Shown here: piece by piece, positions 27,339-36,103 of the stretch
How positions within the stretch are numbered: position 1 is the first letter of the stretch
Layout: the number at the start of each line of letters is the position of its first letter
Assembly (NCBI GenBank): GCA_964385635.1
Contig: CAYLPU010000007.1
Location: 20,207 to 84,206, forward strand
Length of the DNA: 64,000 bases
From: CAYLPU01 sp964385635
GTDB lineage: Bacteria; Chloroflexota; Anaerolineae; B4-G1
Direction of reading: 5' to 3'
The notes under the pieces: model-generated
Databases searched by the model: none
What the model was told of the DNA's origin: nothing
The model's input: the letters and a program-made list of their open reading frames with translations, nothing else
Translations under genes and position numbers: made by a program

Positions 27339-29423
27339 CTAGAACAGGTGGAAAGCAGCGATGATGGGGGCGAACAGGGAAGACACCAGAGACATCACAG
27401 TGATGAGGGTGTTGATGGAGGGACCGGCTGTATCCTTGAAGGGATCACCGACGGTGTCGCCCACGACGCTGGCCTTGTGCGCATCGGAGCGCGGGCCGCC
27501 GAACTCTCCCGACTCGATGAATTTTTTAGCGTTGTCCCACAGCCCACCGGCGTTAGACATCAGTAGCGCAAAAACGACGCCGGTGAAGATGCTGCCCCCC
27601 AGGAATCCACCCAGCCCCTCGGGGCCGAGGACAAAGCCTATCAGGACGGGGAGACCAATTGCCAGAAGAACTGGTAGCACCAGAGACATCAGCGCACCCC
27701 GGGCGGCCAGGTCCACGCAGGCCGTGTAGTCGGGCCTTTCGGTGCCCGCCAGGATGCCGGGACGTTCGTGGAATTGGCGGCGGATCTCCTTGATCATCTC
27801 GAAGGCGTTGTCCGTGACCGATAGCATGGTGAACGCGCTGAATAATGGCGGCGTCACGGCCCCCAACAGTACGCCCACTACAACGACCGGATGGCGCAGG
27901 CTGATGGTCAGTTCCACGCCTGTTGCCTCCACCACCTCCGCATAAGCCGCAAAGAGAGCGATGACGGTGAGTGCCGTGGCGCCGATGGCAAACCCCTTGG
28001 TGATAGCCTTGGCCGTGTTGCCGGCTGCATCGAGCGCGTCGGCCGTGTCAATCACCTTCTGCGACATGCCGGCCATTTCGGCGATGCCCCGCGCGTTGTC
28101 CACGATGGGGCCGTAAGCGTCGGAGGAAACGATCATTCCGCTGATGGCCAACATTCCCACCGCGCTGATGCCTACCCCGTAGATGCCGCTCATCCCGAAT
28201 CGTTCCGCCAGGTAATAGGAGAGCAGCGTCGCCAGGGCAATGCCGACAATCGAGGGAACGAGGCTGATCAGCCCATAACTGAAGCCCGTGATGATGTTGA
28301 TGGCCGCGCCGGAACTGGAAACTCGGGCCGTCTCGATCACCGGCCGGTGCTCCGCAGAGGTAAAGTAATCGGAAGTGAGGCCGATGACGACGCCGGTGAC
28401 GAGCCCGGTCAGCGTGGCCCACAGCACACCAAGGTTGTAATCGCCCAGGAGTACAATGGCAGTAACCAATATGGCAAAGGCCACACAGGTGATGACCGTC
28501 CCTCTGTTGAGCGCCTGGCCCGGCTTGCCGTTCTTGCCCACGCGCACGAATCGGACGCCGATGAGCGAGGCGACGATGCCCAACGTGCACAGGACCAGGG
28601 GGAACACGGTGTACCTGGCCTGCAGAGCGGCGTCATTTTTGAAGAGTGAGGCGCCCAACAGCATGACGGCCACAGTACTGGCCACATAGGTATCGAAGAC
28701 GTCCGCCCCCATGCCAGCCACGTCGCCGACGTTATCCCCTACGAGATCGGCGATCACAGCCGGGTTGCGGGGGTCATCCTCGGGGATGCCGATCTCGACC
28801 TTGCCCACCAGGTCGGCGGCGATGTCGGCCGTCTTGGTGTAGATCCCGCCGCCCGCTTTGGCCAACAAGGCCAGTGTCGTCGCTCCAAAACTGAAGCACA
28901 GGATGATCTGAGAGTTGCGGGTAAGGAAATAAATCGTACTCAAACCGATGACCGCCAGGCCCACCACGGCCAGGCCCATCACCGAGCCGGCATAGAAGGC
29001 CACCTTGAAGGCACGGTTAATGCTCTCACTGGCCGCGGTCGCACTTCGCACATTGGCGGCCACGGCGACGCTCATGCCCATGTACCCGGCGACGGCAGAA
29101 CATATCGCCCCGGCCACGAAAGCCAGAGCCATCGCGCCACCCCGCAGCGGATCGAGATGGATCGTCCCCGTGCCCAGGTGCTCTATGTCGAAACTGAACA
29201 CGATGGCAATAATGACCCCTATGCCGACCGCGACGAGGGTGAGAGCCAGGTAGAAGCGGCGCAGATAGGCCGTCGCTCCCTCTCGAATCCAGGACGAGAC
29301 CTCCTGCGCTTCCTCGGACCCGGCTTCCTGCCGGTGCACCCAACGGTACAGCCAGGCCGCCACCCCGATGGAAACAGCGCCCGCAAAGATGGCGACGACA
29401 ATCCAAGTTTGAGATACTGACAT
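27339..29423 (-). CDS. hppA: K+-independent proton-translocating membrane pyrophosphatase
   Basis: 694 residues, about 16 membrane helices. It couples PPi hydrolysis to H+ pumping. The PPi-binding signature DLVGKVEIGIPEDDPRNP, then IADLVGDNVGDVAGMGAD, is intact, as is the C-terminal GDTVGDPFKDTAGPS. In the residue pair that sets potassium need, the motif reads GNTAKAITKG, with Lys and Thr as in K+-independent enzymes (Ala in K+-dependent ones). AGGAGA precedes ATG. An array of short repeats separates it from the next gene upstream. Confidence 0.95.
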   Translation of the reverse strand: MSVSQTWIVVAIFAGAVSIGVAAWLYRWVHRQEAGSEEAQEVSSWIREGATAYLRRFYLALTLVAVGIGVIIAIVFSFDIEHLGTGTIHLDPLRGGAMALAFVAGAICSAVAGYMGMSVAVAANVRSATAASESINRAFKVAFYAGSVMGLAVVGLAVIGLSTIYFLTRNSQIILCFSFGATTLALLAKAGGGIYTKTADIAADLVGKVEIGIPEDDPRNPAVIADLVGDNVGDVAGMGADVFDTYVASTVAVMLLGASLFKNDAALQARYTVFPLVLCTLGIVASLIGVRFVRVGKNGKPGQALNRGTVITCVAFAILVTAIVLLGDYNLGVLWATLTGLVTGVVIGLTSDYFTSAEHRPVIETARVSSSGAAINIITGFSYGLISLVPSIVGIALATLLSYYLAERFGMSGIYGVGISAVGMLAISGMIVSSDAYGPIVDNARGIAEMAGMSQKVIDTADALDAAGNTAKAITKGFAIGATALTVIALFAAYAEVVEATGVELTISLRHPVVVVGVLLGAVTPPLFSAFTMLSVTDNAFEMIKEIRRQFHERPGILAGTERPDYTACVDLAARGALMSLVLPVLLAIGLPVLIGFVLGPEGLGGFLGGSIFTGVVFALLMSNAGGLWDNAKKFIESGEFGGPRSDAHKASVVGDTVGDPFKDTAGPSINTLITVMSLVSSLFAPIIAAFHLF

Positions 29424-29457
29424 CGTTGATTCTCCTGGTGTGCTGTGACAAGTAGAA

Positions 29458-29518
29458 TCGTGTTGCGTGTTTCGTGTTGTGTGTTTCGTTCACGCAACAC
29501 GCAATACGTAACACGGTC
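29458..29518. repeat. Heptamer-type repeat array upstream of hppA
   Basis: Variants of CGTGTTG and CGTGTTT followed by their near-complements (CGCAACACG), so the stretch can fold. It fills the gap between hppA and the unknown gene. Confidence 0.7.
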
Positions 29519-30283
29519 TTATATGTTGGCGGAGCGCCACCAGCGGTAGTGTTTGGCGCGCAGATCCTCCTGCGATGGCAGGGAGAAGTAGAGAAGCCGT
29601 TCCTCGTTCCCCACAAAAATCCCGCTCTTTATCGTACGATATGGGAACGAGGCTGGCTGAACACGGTTGACCATCTTGGCGTGGACAGTTTTGGTTCTTA
29701 GGTCCACCAGACACTGACGCAGGTGACCGATATTGGAATAAGGCAGGTCCCGTACAGCGCCGCGTTCGGGGTCCTCGGCCAATTCTCCCAGCCGTAGTTC
29801 CACGAAACAGACTGCCGGCAGTGAGACCAGGCTGGCCGGGCTCTTGACAATCAACTCATAGAATCCGCGAGGGTCCAGGGTGCTGACCACAAGAGGGTGC
29901 ACAGGCGTGATCTCCTGGTAAAGGTGCAGCCCCTCTGTACCTTCGGGGAACTCTTCGCTCGACTCCAGACCCAGCACCCGCCCATCCTGGGTCACGAGAT
30001 AGAGCCTCTGGATGACATCTAACGAGACGTGCTCCAGCGCGCGATAGACAGAGATGTAAATCGAGCGCTTCGGGCTTCCATCCTCGTGGGGCACGCAACG
30101 CCGAATGCCCTCCTCAATACGGAAGAAGTCACATCTGAAATCTGGGTCGATCTCACAGAAGATCGCCTGTCCACGCGCCTTCTTCATACTCCCAACCGCA
30201 TAGTAGACCCCAAACTCTTCAGGGGTCAACATAGAGGCGATCATCGCTTCTGGCATCATGGATAGGTACAAGTGGACAGACAT
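29519..30283 (-). CDS. Conserved-looking hypothetical protein
   Basis: 254 residues from MSVHLYLSMMPEAMIASML. No signal peptide or membrane helix. Notable are EEFGVYYAVGSMKKARGQAI, FFRIEEGIRRCVPHEDGSPK and a C-terminal FSLPSQEDLRAKHYRWWRS. I do not recognise the family. Start chosen for GGGAGGGAA upstream; the promoter at 30357-30384 fits. Confidence 0.65.
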   Translation of the reverse strand: MSVHLYLSMMPEAMIASMLTPEEFGVYYAVGSMKKARGQAIFCEIDPDFRCDFFRIEEGIRRCVPHEDGSPKRSIYISVYRALEHVSLDVIQRLYLVTQDGRVLGLESSEEFPEGTEGLHLYQEITPVHPLVVSTLDPRGFYELIVKSPASLVSLPAVCFVELRLGELAEDPERGAVRDLPYSNIGHLRQCLVDLRTKTVHAKMVNRVQPASFPYRTIKSGIFVGNEERLLYFSLPSQEDLRAKHYRWWRSANI

Positions 30284-30356
30284 AACAATTCCCTCCTTTC
30301 CCGTTCTGACCTCCGGCCAAAGCGACCAGGTTCTGTTCCACCATCCTTCCAAGCAC

Positions 30357-30384
30357 ATTATAGCACGCTTGCCCATACAGACAA
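30357..30384 (-). promoter_or_regulatory. Promoter of the hypothetical gene at 29519
   Basis: TTGTCT (30384-30379), 16-base spacer ending GTGC, TATAAT (30362-30357). Confidence 0.6.
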
Positions 30385-30420
30385 CACGCCGCGTTTGACG
30401 CGCCTTTCGTGATGCATGTC

Positions 30421-30463
30421 CTCACGTTTCACGTTTCACGTTTCACAAACCACGTTTCACGAG
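30421..30463. repeat. ACGTTTC heptamer repeat forming the end of the PIN gene
   Basis: Three direct copies of CACGTTT and one separated copy. The last ten or so codons of the PIN-like gene on the minus strand are made of this repeat. Confidence 0.75.
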
Positions 30464-31241
30464 GAGTATGAATCTGTTTGCCCAAGACCTTTAACAAAGG
30501 TTCAAAGTGCTTGCGGTTGGTCGTATACAGAGGCACGTCTGAAGGGAGTTCCAACGCGATCACCATGTCACCCAGATAGCGAGTACAGTTGCGCCCACGC
30601 GCCAGGACTGGGTCGGTGAGAATCTGCCCCGCCAGGAGCGCCGTCCGCGCCAACGCGCTCTCCTGGCTGTCGCTCAGCGCCTGATTGATGCGCCGAACGT
30701 TCTCTTGCCATTCGGCCAGCCTTTCTGCCAGGGAACATTCCTTGACGTGGCGAATGCACTGCGCTCGCAGGTGATATCGGTCTTGCAAGTCTGGAGCGGT
30801 GCCCGCTCTAAACGGTTCTGCTCTCTCTTGCGCCAGGCCACACTCGGTTGTATCAAACAAGGTGACGACACCAAACATAAACCGTCGCACCAGACCACCC
30901 GTGATGTAGGCCTCAAGTTGATCGGCGATGTGCCCCCGGCCATAGATGCCCTCCCGGCGCACGTTGGCCCATAACAGGAGCATTCGGCTGGCCTCTCGTT
31001 TGTTGATGTGTTGTGCGATGGCCGTCACCACATCGTCCAGATGCTCCTGTTCCAGAACCAGACGATGCAAATAGATCGCGTCTCGGACCAGGTTGCGCAG
31101 GTATTCGCCTAGCACGTAGGTTGACGTCATCAAACGATAGCCCGCCAGTTCCCGATGTAACACAGCCTGGCGCGCCCGACTACCTACGACCCGCTCAATC
31201 TGGATAGTGGTGTCGAGAAAAAGCGGTGGTTTTGCCGTCAA
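30429..31241 (-). CDS. Long PIN-like toxin of a Phd/PIN module
   Basis: 270 residues, about twice the usual PIN length. The N-terminal FLDTTIQIERV supplies the first acidic residue, TSTYVLGEYLRNLV a second, and the C-terminal DMVIALELPSDVPLYTTNRKHF the last strand and Asp. Expected to be an RNase. Its ATG overlaps the antitoxin stop (ATGA), showing coupling. The extreme C-terminus (RETWFVKRET) is encoded by an intergenic-type repeat, so the original stop was probably lost or moved. Confidence 0.65.
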   Translation of the reverse strand: MTAKPPLFLDTTIQIERVVGSRARQAVLHRELAGYRLMTSTYVLGEYLRNLVRDAIYLHRLVLEQEHLDDVVTAIAQHINKREASRMLLLWANVRREGIYGRGHIADQLEAYITGGLVRRFMFGVVTLFDTTECGLAQERAEPFRAGTAPDLQDRYHLRAQCIRHVKECSLAERLAEWQENVRRINQALSDSQESALARTALLAGQILTDPVLARGRNCTRYLGDMVIALELPSDVPLYTTNRKHFEPLLKVLGKQIHTPRETWFVKRET

Positions 31242-31801
31242 TCTGTTACCTCGTACAAAGACGCCAGGTCCCCTTCTATGGGAAAGACGGCGTTCAACCC
31301 AACCGTCAAGAGTTGCTGATCAGCCTGCCCCACTTCTTCCAGATCAAGTTCGTCCTTTAGCAAGAGCGATAACACACTGCTCAACGTCTCTAATTGAGGT
31401 TCAGACAAGGTTTGACCACTCTCGCGGTGGTTCAGAACAGCGTTCAAAATCGTGACGCCCAGGATACGATAGGGCTTGCCCAGCAGGCGGGTGGCCTCCC
31501 ACACCTGACGTGTTATCTCCTGAAGGGTATCCAGGAGCATGGCATTTTCGACAGAACCCGGCTCAAGCCCTTCACGTGCCTCTGCCAGCAATGTTTGTAC
31601 CTGCGCCACCAGTTGTTTCAATAGACTATGCGCGCCGCTCAACACCAGACGTTGACCGCGTTGGTAAGTCTCATAGTCCAGGATGACGACCTGTGGCTGG
31701 TTGCGGTTGGTGATGACAACAGGGGCTGATCCACTGCTGACCTGGCGGATAAGAGAAGGAAGGTTGTCTCGTGCCTGGGTGATACTGAGTGTTGTTTCCA
31801 T
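31238..31801 (-). CDS. Phd/YefM antitoxin with a long C-terminal extension
   Basis: 187 residues. Residues 1-50 are a Phd/YefM DNA-binding fold: SITQARDNLPSLIRQVSSG and PVVITNRNQPQVVILDYETY. The remaining 135 residues are helical and unlike the usual short toxin-binding tail of Phd proteins. It overlaps the PIN-like gene by four bases. A consensus promoter lies 40 bases upstream, where autoregulation would act. Confidence 0.75.
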   Translation of the reverse strand: METTLSITQARDNLPSLIRQVSSGSAPVVITNRNQPQVVILDYETYQRGQRLVLSGAHSLLKQLVAQVQTLLAEAREGLEPGSVENAMLLDTLQEITRQVWEATRLLGKPYRILGVTILNAVLNHRESGQTLSEPQLETLSSVLSLLLKDELDLEEVGQADQQLLTVGLNAVFPIEGDLASLYEVTD

Positions 31802-31840
31802 AGATCACCTCGTTCGCTTTCTGTCCATTTTCCTGTACAG

Positions 31841-31869
31841 ATTATAAGCCGGTTGGCGCATTGTGTCAA
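31841..31869 (-). promoter_or_regulatory. Consensus promoter of the long Phd/PIN pair
   Basis: TTGACA (31869-31864), 17-base spacer, TATAAT (31846-31841). Both hexamers match the sigma-70 consensus exactly. Confidence 0.85.
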
Positions 31870-31979
31870 CTCCATCTTTCTGCTACTTCCGGCACATTGC
31901 GGGCGTACAGGATCTCGTTGCGGGTGACGGTCACCGCGTCGGCCCCGGCGCGGCGGCTCTTTACTTTGATAACGGTCAT
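31866..31979 (-). pseudogene. Fragment of a DUF3883-type domain
   Basis: 37 codons reading VKSRRAGADAVTVTRNEIL, nearly the same as the VKGRRAGADTVTVTRNEVL segment of the gene at 32573, and very similar in DNA. It is a stranded duplicate of the nuclease-like tail of a helicase. Confidence 0.7.
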
Positions 31980-31992
31980 CGTTTCTCAGGGT

Positions 31993-32124
31993 CTAACATC
32001 CGCAAAAAGGCGACTGGTGGAGGGTGTAGTCGCCGTGGCGCAGGCGCAGCAGCACCGGGCCAACGGTGCCGGAGGGCTTGATCACGGCCCGAACCAGGAT
32101 GTTGGTGTCAACGACGGCCCGCAT
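31993..32124 (-). pseudogene. Truncated PIN toxin
   Basis: 43 residues, MRAVVDTNILVRAVIKPSG, then VGPVLLRLRHGDYTLHQSP and a stop. This is the N-terminal third of a PIN-domain toxin with the first catalytic Asp. It follows the Phd antitoxin stop by 5 bases, the normal module order, so the module has lost its toxin. Confidence 0.75.
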
Positions 32125-32129
32125 CTGTA

Positions 32130-32411
32130 TCAGTCATCCAGTTCGGCCTGGGCAGCGGCCACGTCGGCGGCTATTTCTTCTTCGCTGATGGCCGCATTTT
32201 GTTCCGCCATCCGGGTGACCAACTGGTCAAAGCGGGCCAGCACCTCTTGCTCTTGGAGCGCTTGAAAGCGGAGGAATTCCTCGTAAGGGATGAGGGCCGC
32301 CTCTGGCCTGCTGCCGCGCGTCAGGACGTAGGGAACGTTTTCCTTGGCCACCTGGTCAAAGACAGAACGGAAGCGGCGCTGTAGTTCGGTCACGCCAATG
32401 ATTCTATGCAT
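32130..32411 (-). CDS. Phd/YefM antitoxin, partner toxin truncated
   Basis: 93 residues from MHRIIGVTELQRRFRSVFD, with VPYVLTRGSRPEAALIPYEEF, the Phd/YefM fold, and an acidic C-terminal helix (EEEIAADVAAAQAELDD). The frame extends upstream to 32516 only because a palindromic repeat is open there. Its partner PIN gene is broken, so it may be an orphan antitoxin. Confidence 0.8.
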   Translation of the reverse strand: MHRIIGVTELQRRFRSVFDQVAKENVPYVLTRGSRPEAALIPYEEFLRFQALQEQEVLARFDQLVTRMAEQNAAISEEEIAADVAAAQAELDD

Positions 32412-32492
32412 CGTTCTCCTAGCTGGTCGTGGAATGTGTATTCTGATGTATATTATACTACATATCAGGCCTCTGTACCATCCGCGTTGTGT

Positions 32493-32568
32493 GTCATTGC
32501 GAGCGAAGCGAAGCAATCCCCTTCACACATTTTGGAGATTGCTTCGTCGCTTCGCTCCTCGCAATGAC
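32493..32568. repeat. Palindromic repeat (GTCATTGCGAGCGAAGC type)
   Basis: Left arm 32493-32518 and right arm 32537-32568 are near-complementary and form a long hairpin. The motif GTCATTGCGAGCGAAGCGAA is a widely spread intergenic repeat in several bacterial groups. Its translation gives the familiar false N-terminus LRFARNDTQ. Confidence 0.8.
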
Positions 32569-32572
32569 GGGT

Positions 32573-33469
32573 TCATGATGGCGCTTTGCTCCGTGCCAGC
32601 AACTCTTTCAAGTCATAGTTCGAACTGGTCACGCCAAAGCCTGGCTCTTTCTCGAACGGCTTGCGGACGTAGCGCGGCGGGCGGGCCTTGCCGTCCTCCA
32701 CCTCCACAATCGCCAGGATGTACTGCTCGGGGGAGTTGATTCCGGTCAGAACTTCGTTGCGGGTGACGGTCACCGTGTCGGCCCCGGCGCGGCGGCCTTT
32801 GACCTCGATGAAGCGGAGGCGGCTGGTGCGCGGGTCGAGGCTCTCAATGTCGTAGCCCAGGTTGTCTTTGCTCACGTCGCGGGGGTGATTGTTCAGCGCG
32901 GTCTCGGCCTGCATCACGGCTTGCATGGCGATGGTCTCGGTGATGCGGGTGTCTAGCAGTTCCGGCAGAGTCCGCTCGCCAAGTAAGAGACCGGCCGGGA
33001 CGACGATAGCCCCGCCGAAAACGACCGGCGGCGTGGCCGAGATCTGCCGTTCCAGTGCCAGTTCCTCAGTGCGGCGATCCAAGCGGGCGGCCAGTTCGTC
33101 GGCCCGCTGCTGGGCTCTGGCGGCGTTGAGTCTCACGTTCACCTTGCCTGCTTTTTCCTGCTGGCGCAGTGCCGCGGCGCGCCTGTCCCAGTAGTTGATC
33201 TCTTTGGTCAACCGCTCGTGGACGGCAGCCCGCGTTTTGTCAATCAGTTCCTCGCGGCGCTCGCGCACACGGTCCAGGTGGCGCGGCACCAGGTTTTCGA
33301 TGGCGTATTCCAGCACCCTGGTTTCCAGGTGATCGCCAGTCAGCCAGTCGGCCTCCAGTACCGGCGCTAATGTGGCCAGTTGTTCAGGGGTGGCCGGTTC
33401 GTAGTCCAGGTAGGGGGCGTAACCCCCTGCCCGGACGTTCCCTTCCTCGTTTATCTCGACGAAGTGCAC
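32573..33469 (-). CDS. C-terminal remnant of a defence-type helicase with DUF3883 domain
   Basis: 298 residues. A helical part (RHLDRVRERREELIDKTRAA, then INYWDRRAAALRQQEKAGK) is followed by PPVVFGGAIVVPAGLL and a nuclease-like end (LRFIEVKGRRAGAD) with Glu-x-Lys. This is how the last third of some SWI2/SNF2 helicases of defence islands looks; the ATPase domains are missing. The frame continues upstream without a break to the TAG stop of the GTPase gene, so the join lies right at that stop codon. Probably not functional as a helicase. Confidence 0.65.
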   Translation of the reverse strand: MHFVEINEEGNVRAGGYAPYLDYEPATPEQLATLAPVLEADWLTGDHLETRVLEYAIENLVPRHLDRVRERREELIDKTRAAVHERLTKEINYWDRRAAALRQQEKAGKVNVRLNAARAQQRADELAARLDRRTEELALERQISATPPVVFGGAIVVPAGLLLGERTLPELLDTRITETIAMQAVMQAETALNNHPRDVSKDNLGYDIESLDPRTSRLRFIEVKGRRAGADTVTVTRNEVLTGINSPEQYILAIVEVEDGKARPPRYVRKPFEKEPGFGVTSSNYDLKELLARSKAPS

Positions 33470-33496
33470 CTCACGGCGGCGTAGCGTTCCATCTCC

Positions 33497-34483
33497 CTAA
33501 GTGCGCAGTTCCACCACGTCACCATCGTGAAGGACGTAGTCTCGCCGCACCATCTGCCCGTCGTATGCGGCACTGCCCCAGACTCGGGCCACTTTTAGTT
33601 TTTCGAGGAAATCCCGGTGGACCTTTCCTGCAAACTCCGCTACGGTACCCCCTTTCTTCAATACGAACGGTGCGCTGAGATCAGGCTCTTTCCCAGGGGC
33701 TTTGGAGTAAACGCGGACTATTTCCAGCCGCTCGAACACAACCTGCTTCAGGCGTTCGAGATTGCGACCGGTAGTCGCAGAGACAGGGAGCAAAGACCAG
33801 TCACCTTCGAGCAGTTCGCGAAAAATCTCAAAATCCTCATCTGTATTCTCGTCATCGTTCTTGTTGGCCAGCACCAATAGCGATATGAAGGTCAGACCTT
33901 CTTGTTCGGGGTAACAATCTTCCAGATGGCGGGGCGTGATACGGTGTTCTTGCAGCAAAACGATCGTGTCCTCGAGCTGCTGAAATGGATCTGCCCGCAG
34001 ATCCACAACTAACAGGATCAGGTCCGACCTCCGAATCAGATCCAGCAATTCCGGCTCCATAAAACCCCTGTCCAATGACGGTGTATCCACCAACTGGATC
34101 TGGATGCCTTCCATTGGCATCATTCCAGGGGCGGGCTTCCAGGTAGTATAAGGAGAATCCGCCACTTCGGGGGTGGCGTTGGTCAGAGTTGCTACCAGAG
34201 CGGATTTTCCCACATTGGCAGGACCGACGACCACCACTTGCCCTGCGCCCTCTTTGTCGATACGGAAGGCAGAACGTCGCTTGCTGGTGCCTTTTCGGGC
34301 CTGGGGTGCGGCTTTCAACTTGGAGAGTCGCCTGCGCAGATCAGCCCTTAGTTTGTCCGTGCCCTTGTGTTTGGGAATGGTGCCAAGCAGTTCCTGGAGA
34401 CAGGCGATTTTCTCCGCAGTCGACGTGGCTGCACGATATCGCTTTTCTGCGTCAAAGTACTCTGGGGGAAGATTTGTCGGCAC
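33497..34483 (-). CDS. OBG/DRG-type GTPase with C-terminal TGS domain
   Basis: About 328 residues. A helical N-terminus (PTNLPPEYFDAEKRYRAA), G1 GPANVGKSALV, G3 LVDTPSL, G4 LANKND and a TGS domain at the end (VHRDFLEKLKVARVWG, YVLHDGDVVEL). DRG-like GTPases act on ribosome-linked processes. I chose GTG 34483 because family members usually begin MPTNLPPEY; an ATG at 34501 is the other choice. The stop is followed in the same frame by the helicase remnant. Confidence 0.8.
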   Translation of the reverse strand: MPTNLPPEYFDAEKRYRAATSTAEKIACLQELLGTIPKHKGTDKLRADLRRRLSKLKAAPQARKGTSKRRSAFRIDKEGAGQVVVVGPANVGKSALVATLTNATPEVADSPYTTWKPAPGMMPMEGIQIQLVDTPSLDRGFMEPELLDLIRRSDLILLVVDLRADPFQQLEDTIVLLQEHRITPRHLEDCYPEQEGLTFISLLVLANKNDDENTDEDFEIFRELLEGDWSLLPVSATTGRNLERLKQVVFERLEIVRVYSKAPGKEPDLSAPFVLKKGGTVAEFAGKVHRDFLEKLKVARVWGSAAYDGQMVRRDYVLHDGDVVELRT

Positions 34484-34809
34484 GGCTACCTGATCCCTCA
34501 TCCGGGTTGGGTGACTATACCACCTGGTCGGGCAAAGAGCCTTCGATTACGACAAGAGCCCTTGTTGTGAACTATTATAGTTCGTCTATCCTACTCTGAC
34601 AAACCGACAAACAAAAGGCCGCCGGTATACTTGATTTTCTTGGCGTCTCTGCGCCTCTGCGTTGAAAGGGTGACACACCCCCTTTGAACACATCTACCCC
34701 ACGAAATCTGGAAGATCCTGGATTTCCCTCTTCTGGTCACCGATAGTATAATACGTGTATCTGTGGAGGGAGAGTAACACACGTCCAAATAAACAAGGAG
34801 TATAGAGAC
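34484..34809. other. Intergenic region with interspersed repeat and promoter
   Basis: Contains GGCGTCTCTGCGCCTCTGCG at 34638-34657, a repeat seen between genes in many filamentous bacteria, and a -10 box (next entry). No gene seen. Confidence 0.5.
34747..34752 (+). promoter_or_regulatory. -10 box of the AAA ATPase gene
   Basis: TATAAT 58 bases before the ATG; no clear -35. Confidence 0.4.
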
Positions 34810-36102
34810 ATGGAACAACATAAATCAACCGCTCCGGTTTCAACCCCTTTCGTCCCCCGCGTGCCAACCTCGGTCAAAGAGACAGGGCTGGGACTGGGAT
34901 TCCTGACCGACCTGGCGATCAAGATCATGTATTTCGAAGGGAACCTATCAGGCTACGAACTGGCCGAACGTATGAAACTCCCCTACCCTGGCGTGGTAGA
35001 CCAGGTGCTCGAATTCCTCAAGCGCGAGAAACTGTGCGAAGTGAAAGGAGCCAGCGGGTTCGCAGAGGCAGCCTACCAGTATGCCATCGCTGAGAAGGGG
35101 CGCGCAGTGGCCCGCGAGGCACTCGCCCGCAGCCAATACGCTGGCCCTGCGCCCGTCACGCTAGAGACCCACACTGACGCGGTAGGCCGCCAGCCTCTCG
35201 GTAAAGTCATTGTTCACCAACGTACGATGCGCCATGCCTTGGCCCACCTGGTTATCGGCGAGGACACCTTCGCCCAATTGGGCCCGGCAGTCAACTCGGG
35301 TCGCTCCATCTTCCTCTTCGGCCATCCGGGCAACGGCAAGACTGTCATCGCTGAGAGCATCGGCAAGATGATCCTGGGCGACACAATGTATATCCCCTAC
35401 GCGATGGAAACCGGAAGTCAGGTCATCAGAATCTTCGACAGCGTCAATCACACCCTGGCTGAGACCACGTCCGCTAGCAACCAGACCCACGACCCTCGTT
35501 GGGTACACATCCAACGACCCGTCATCAGCACCGGGGGAGAACTGACCCTGGAGACACTCGACCTGGTATACGACGAGAACAATAGATACTACGAGGCCCC
35601 TTTCCAGATGAAGGCGAACGGCGGCATGCTGTTGATTGATGACTTCGGCCGCCAGCAGGCCCGGCCCCGCGACTTGCTCAACCGCTGGATCGTACCTCTC
35701 GAGAAGCGGGTGGACTACCTGACCCTCCACACCGGCCGCAAGATCGAGGTCCCGTTCGACGTATTGATCGTCTTTTCGACCAACCTGGCCCCCCGCGACC
35801 TGGTGGACGAAGCCTTCCTACGGCGCATCCGTCACAAAATCGAGATCAAAGACCCCACCTGGGACGAGTACCGCGAGATCTTCCGACGGATGTGTGCAGA
35901 CAGGGGTGTGCCTTACGATGACCGGGGATTGGCCTATCTGATTCAGGAGCACTACCTCAAACTTAACCGTCCTCGGCGGGCCTGCCACCCCCGTGACATC
36001 GTGGACCAGTTGGTGGACATCGCCCGCTACCTGAACATGCAGGCTGTGCTGAGCAAAGACCTGATTGACCGCGCTTGCAACGCCTACTTCGTCGAGATCT
36101 AG
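34810..36102 (+). CDS. AAA ATPase with N-terminal winged-helix domain
   Basis: 430 residues. Residues 28-105 look like a winged helix (LSGYELAERMKLPYPGVVDQ, FLKREKLCEVKG). Walker A GHPGNGKT is at 171-178, Walker B GMLLIDDFG and the arginine-finger region FLRRIRHKIEI follow. Cytoplasmic. Members of this family occur in Chloroflexota and some Deltaproteobacteria without a settled function. AAGGAG lies well placed before ATG. The glycerophosphodiesterase gene begins one base after the stop. Confidence 0.8.
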   Translation: MEQHKSTAPVSTPFVPRVPTSVKETGLGLGFLTDLAIKIMYFEGNLSGYELAERMKLPYPGVVDQVLEFLKREKLCEVKGASGFAEAAYQYAIAEKGRAVAREALARSQYAGPAPVTLETHTDAVGRQPLGKVIVHQRTMRHALAHLVIGEDTFAQLGPAVNSGRSIFLFGHPGNGKTVIAESIGKMILGDTMYIPYAMETGSQVIRIFDSVNHTLAETTSASNQTHDPRWVHIQRPVISTGGELTLETLDLVYDENNRYYEAPFQMKANGGMLLIDDFGRQQARPRDLLNRWIVPLEKRVDYLTLHTGRKIEVPFDVLIVFSTNLAPRDLVDEAFLRRIRHKIEIKDPTWDEYREIFRRMCADRGVPYDDRGLAYLIQEHYLKLNRPRRACHPRDIVDQLVDIARYLNMQAVLSKDLIDRACNAYFVEI

Positions 36103-36103
36103 A

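Noticed and set aside
32412..32516. N-terminal extension of the second Phd antitoxin
   Set aside because: It is the translation of the palindromic repeat (LRFARNDTQ); the Phd fold starts at MHRIIGV.
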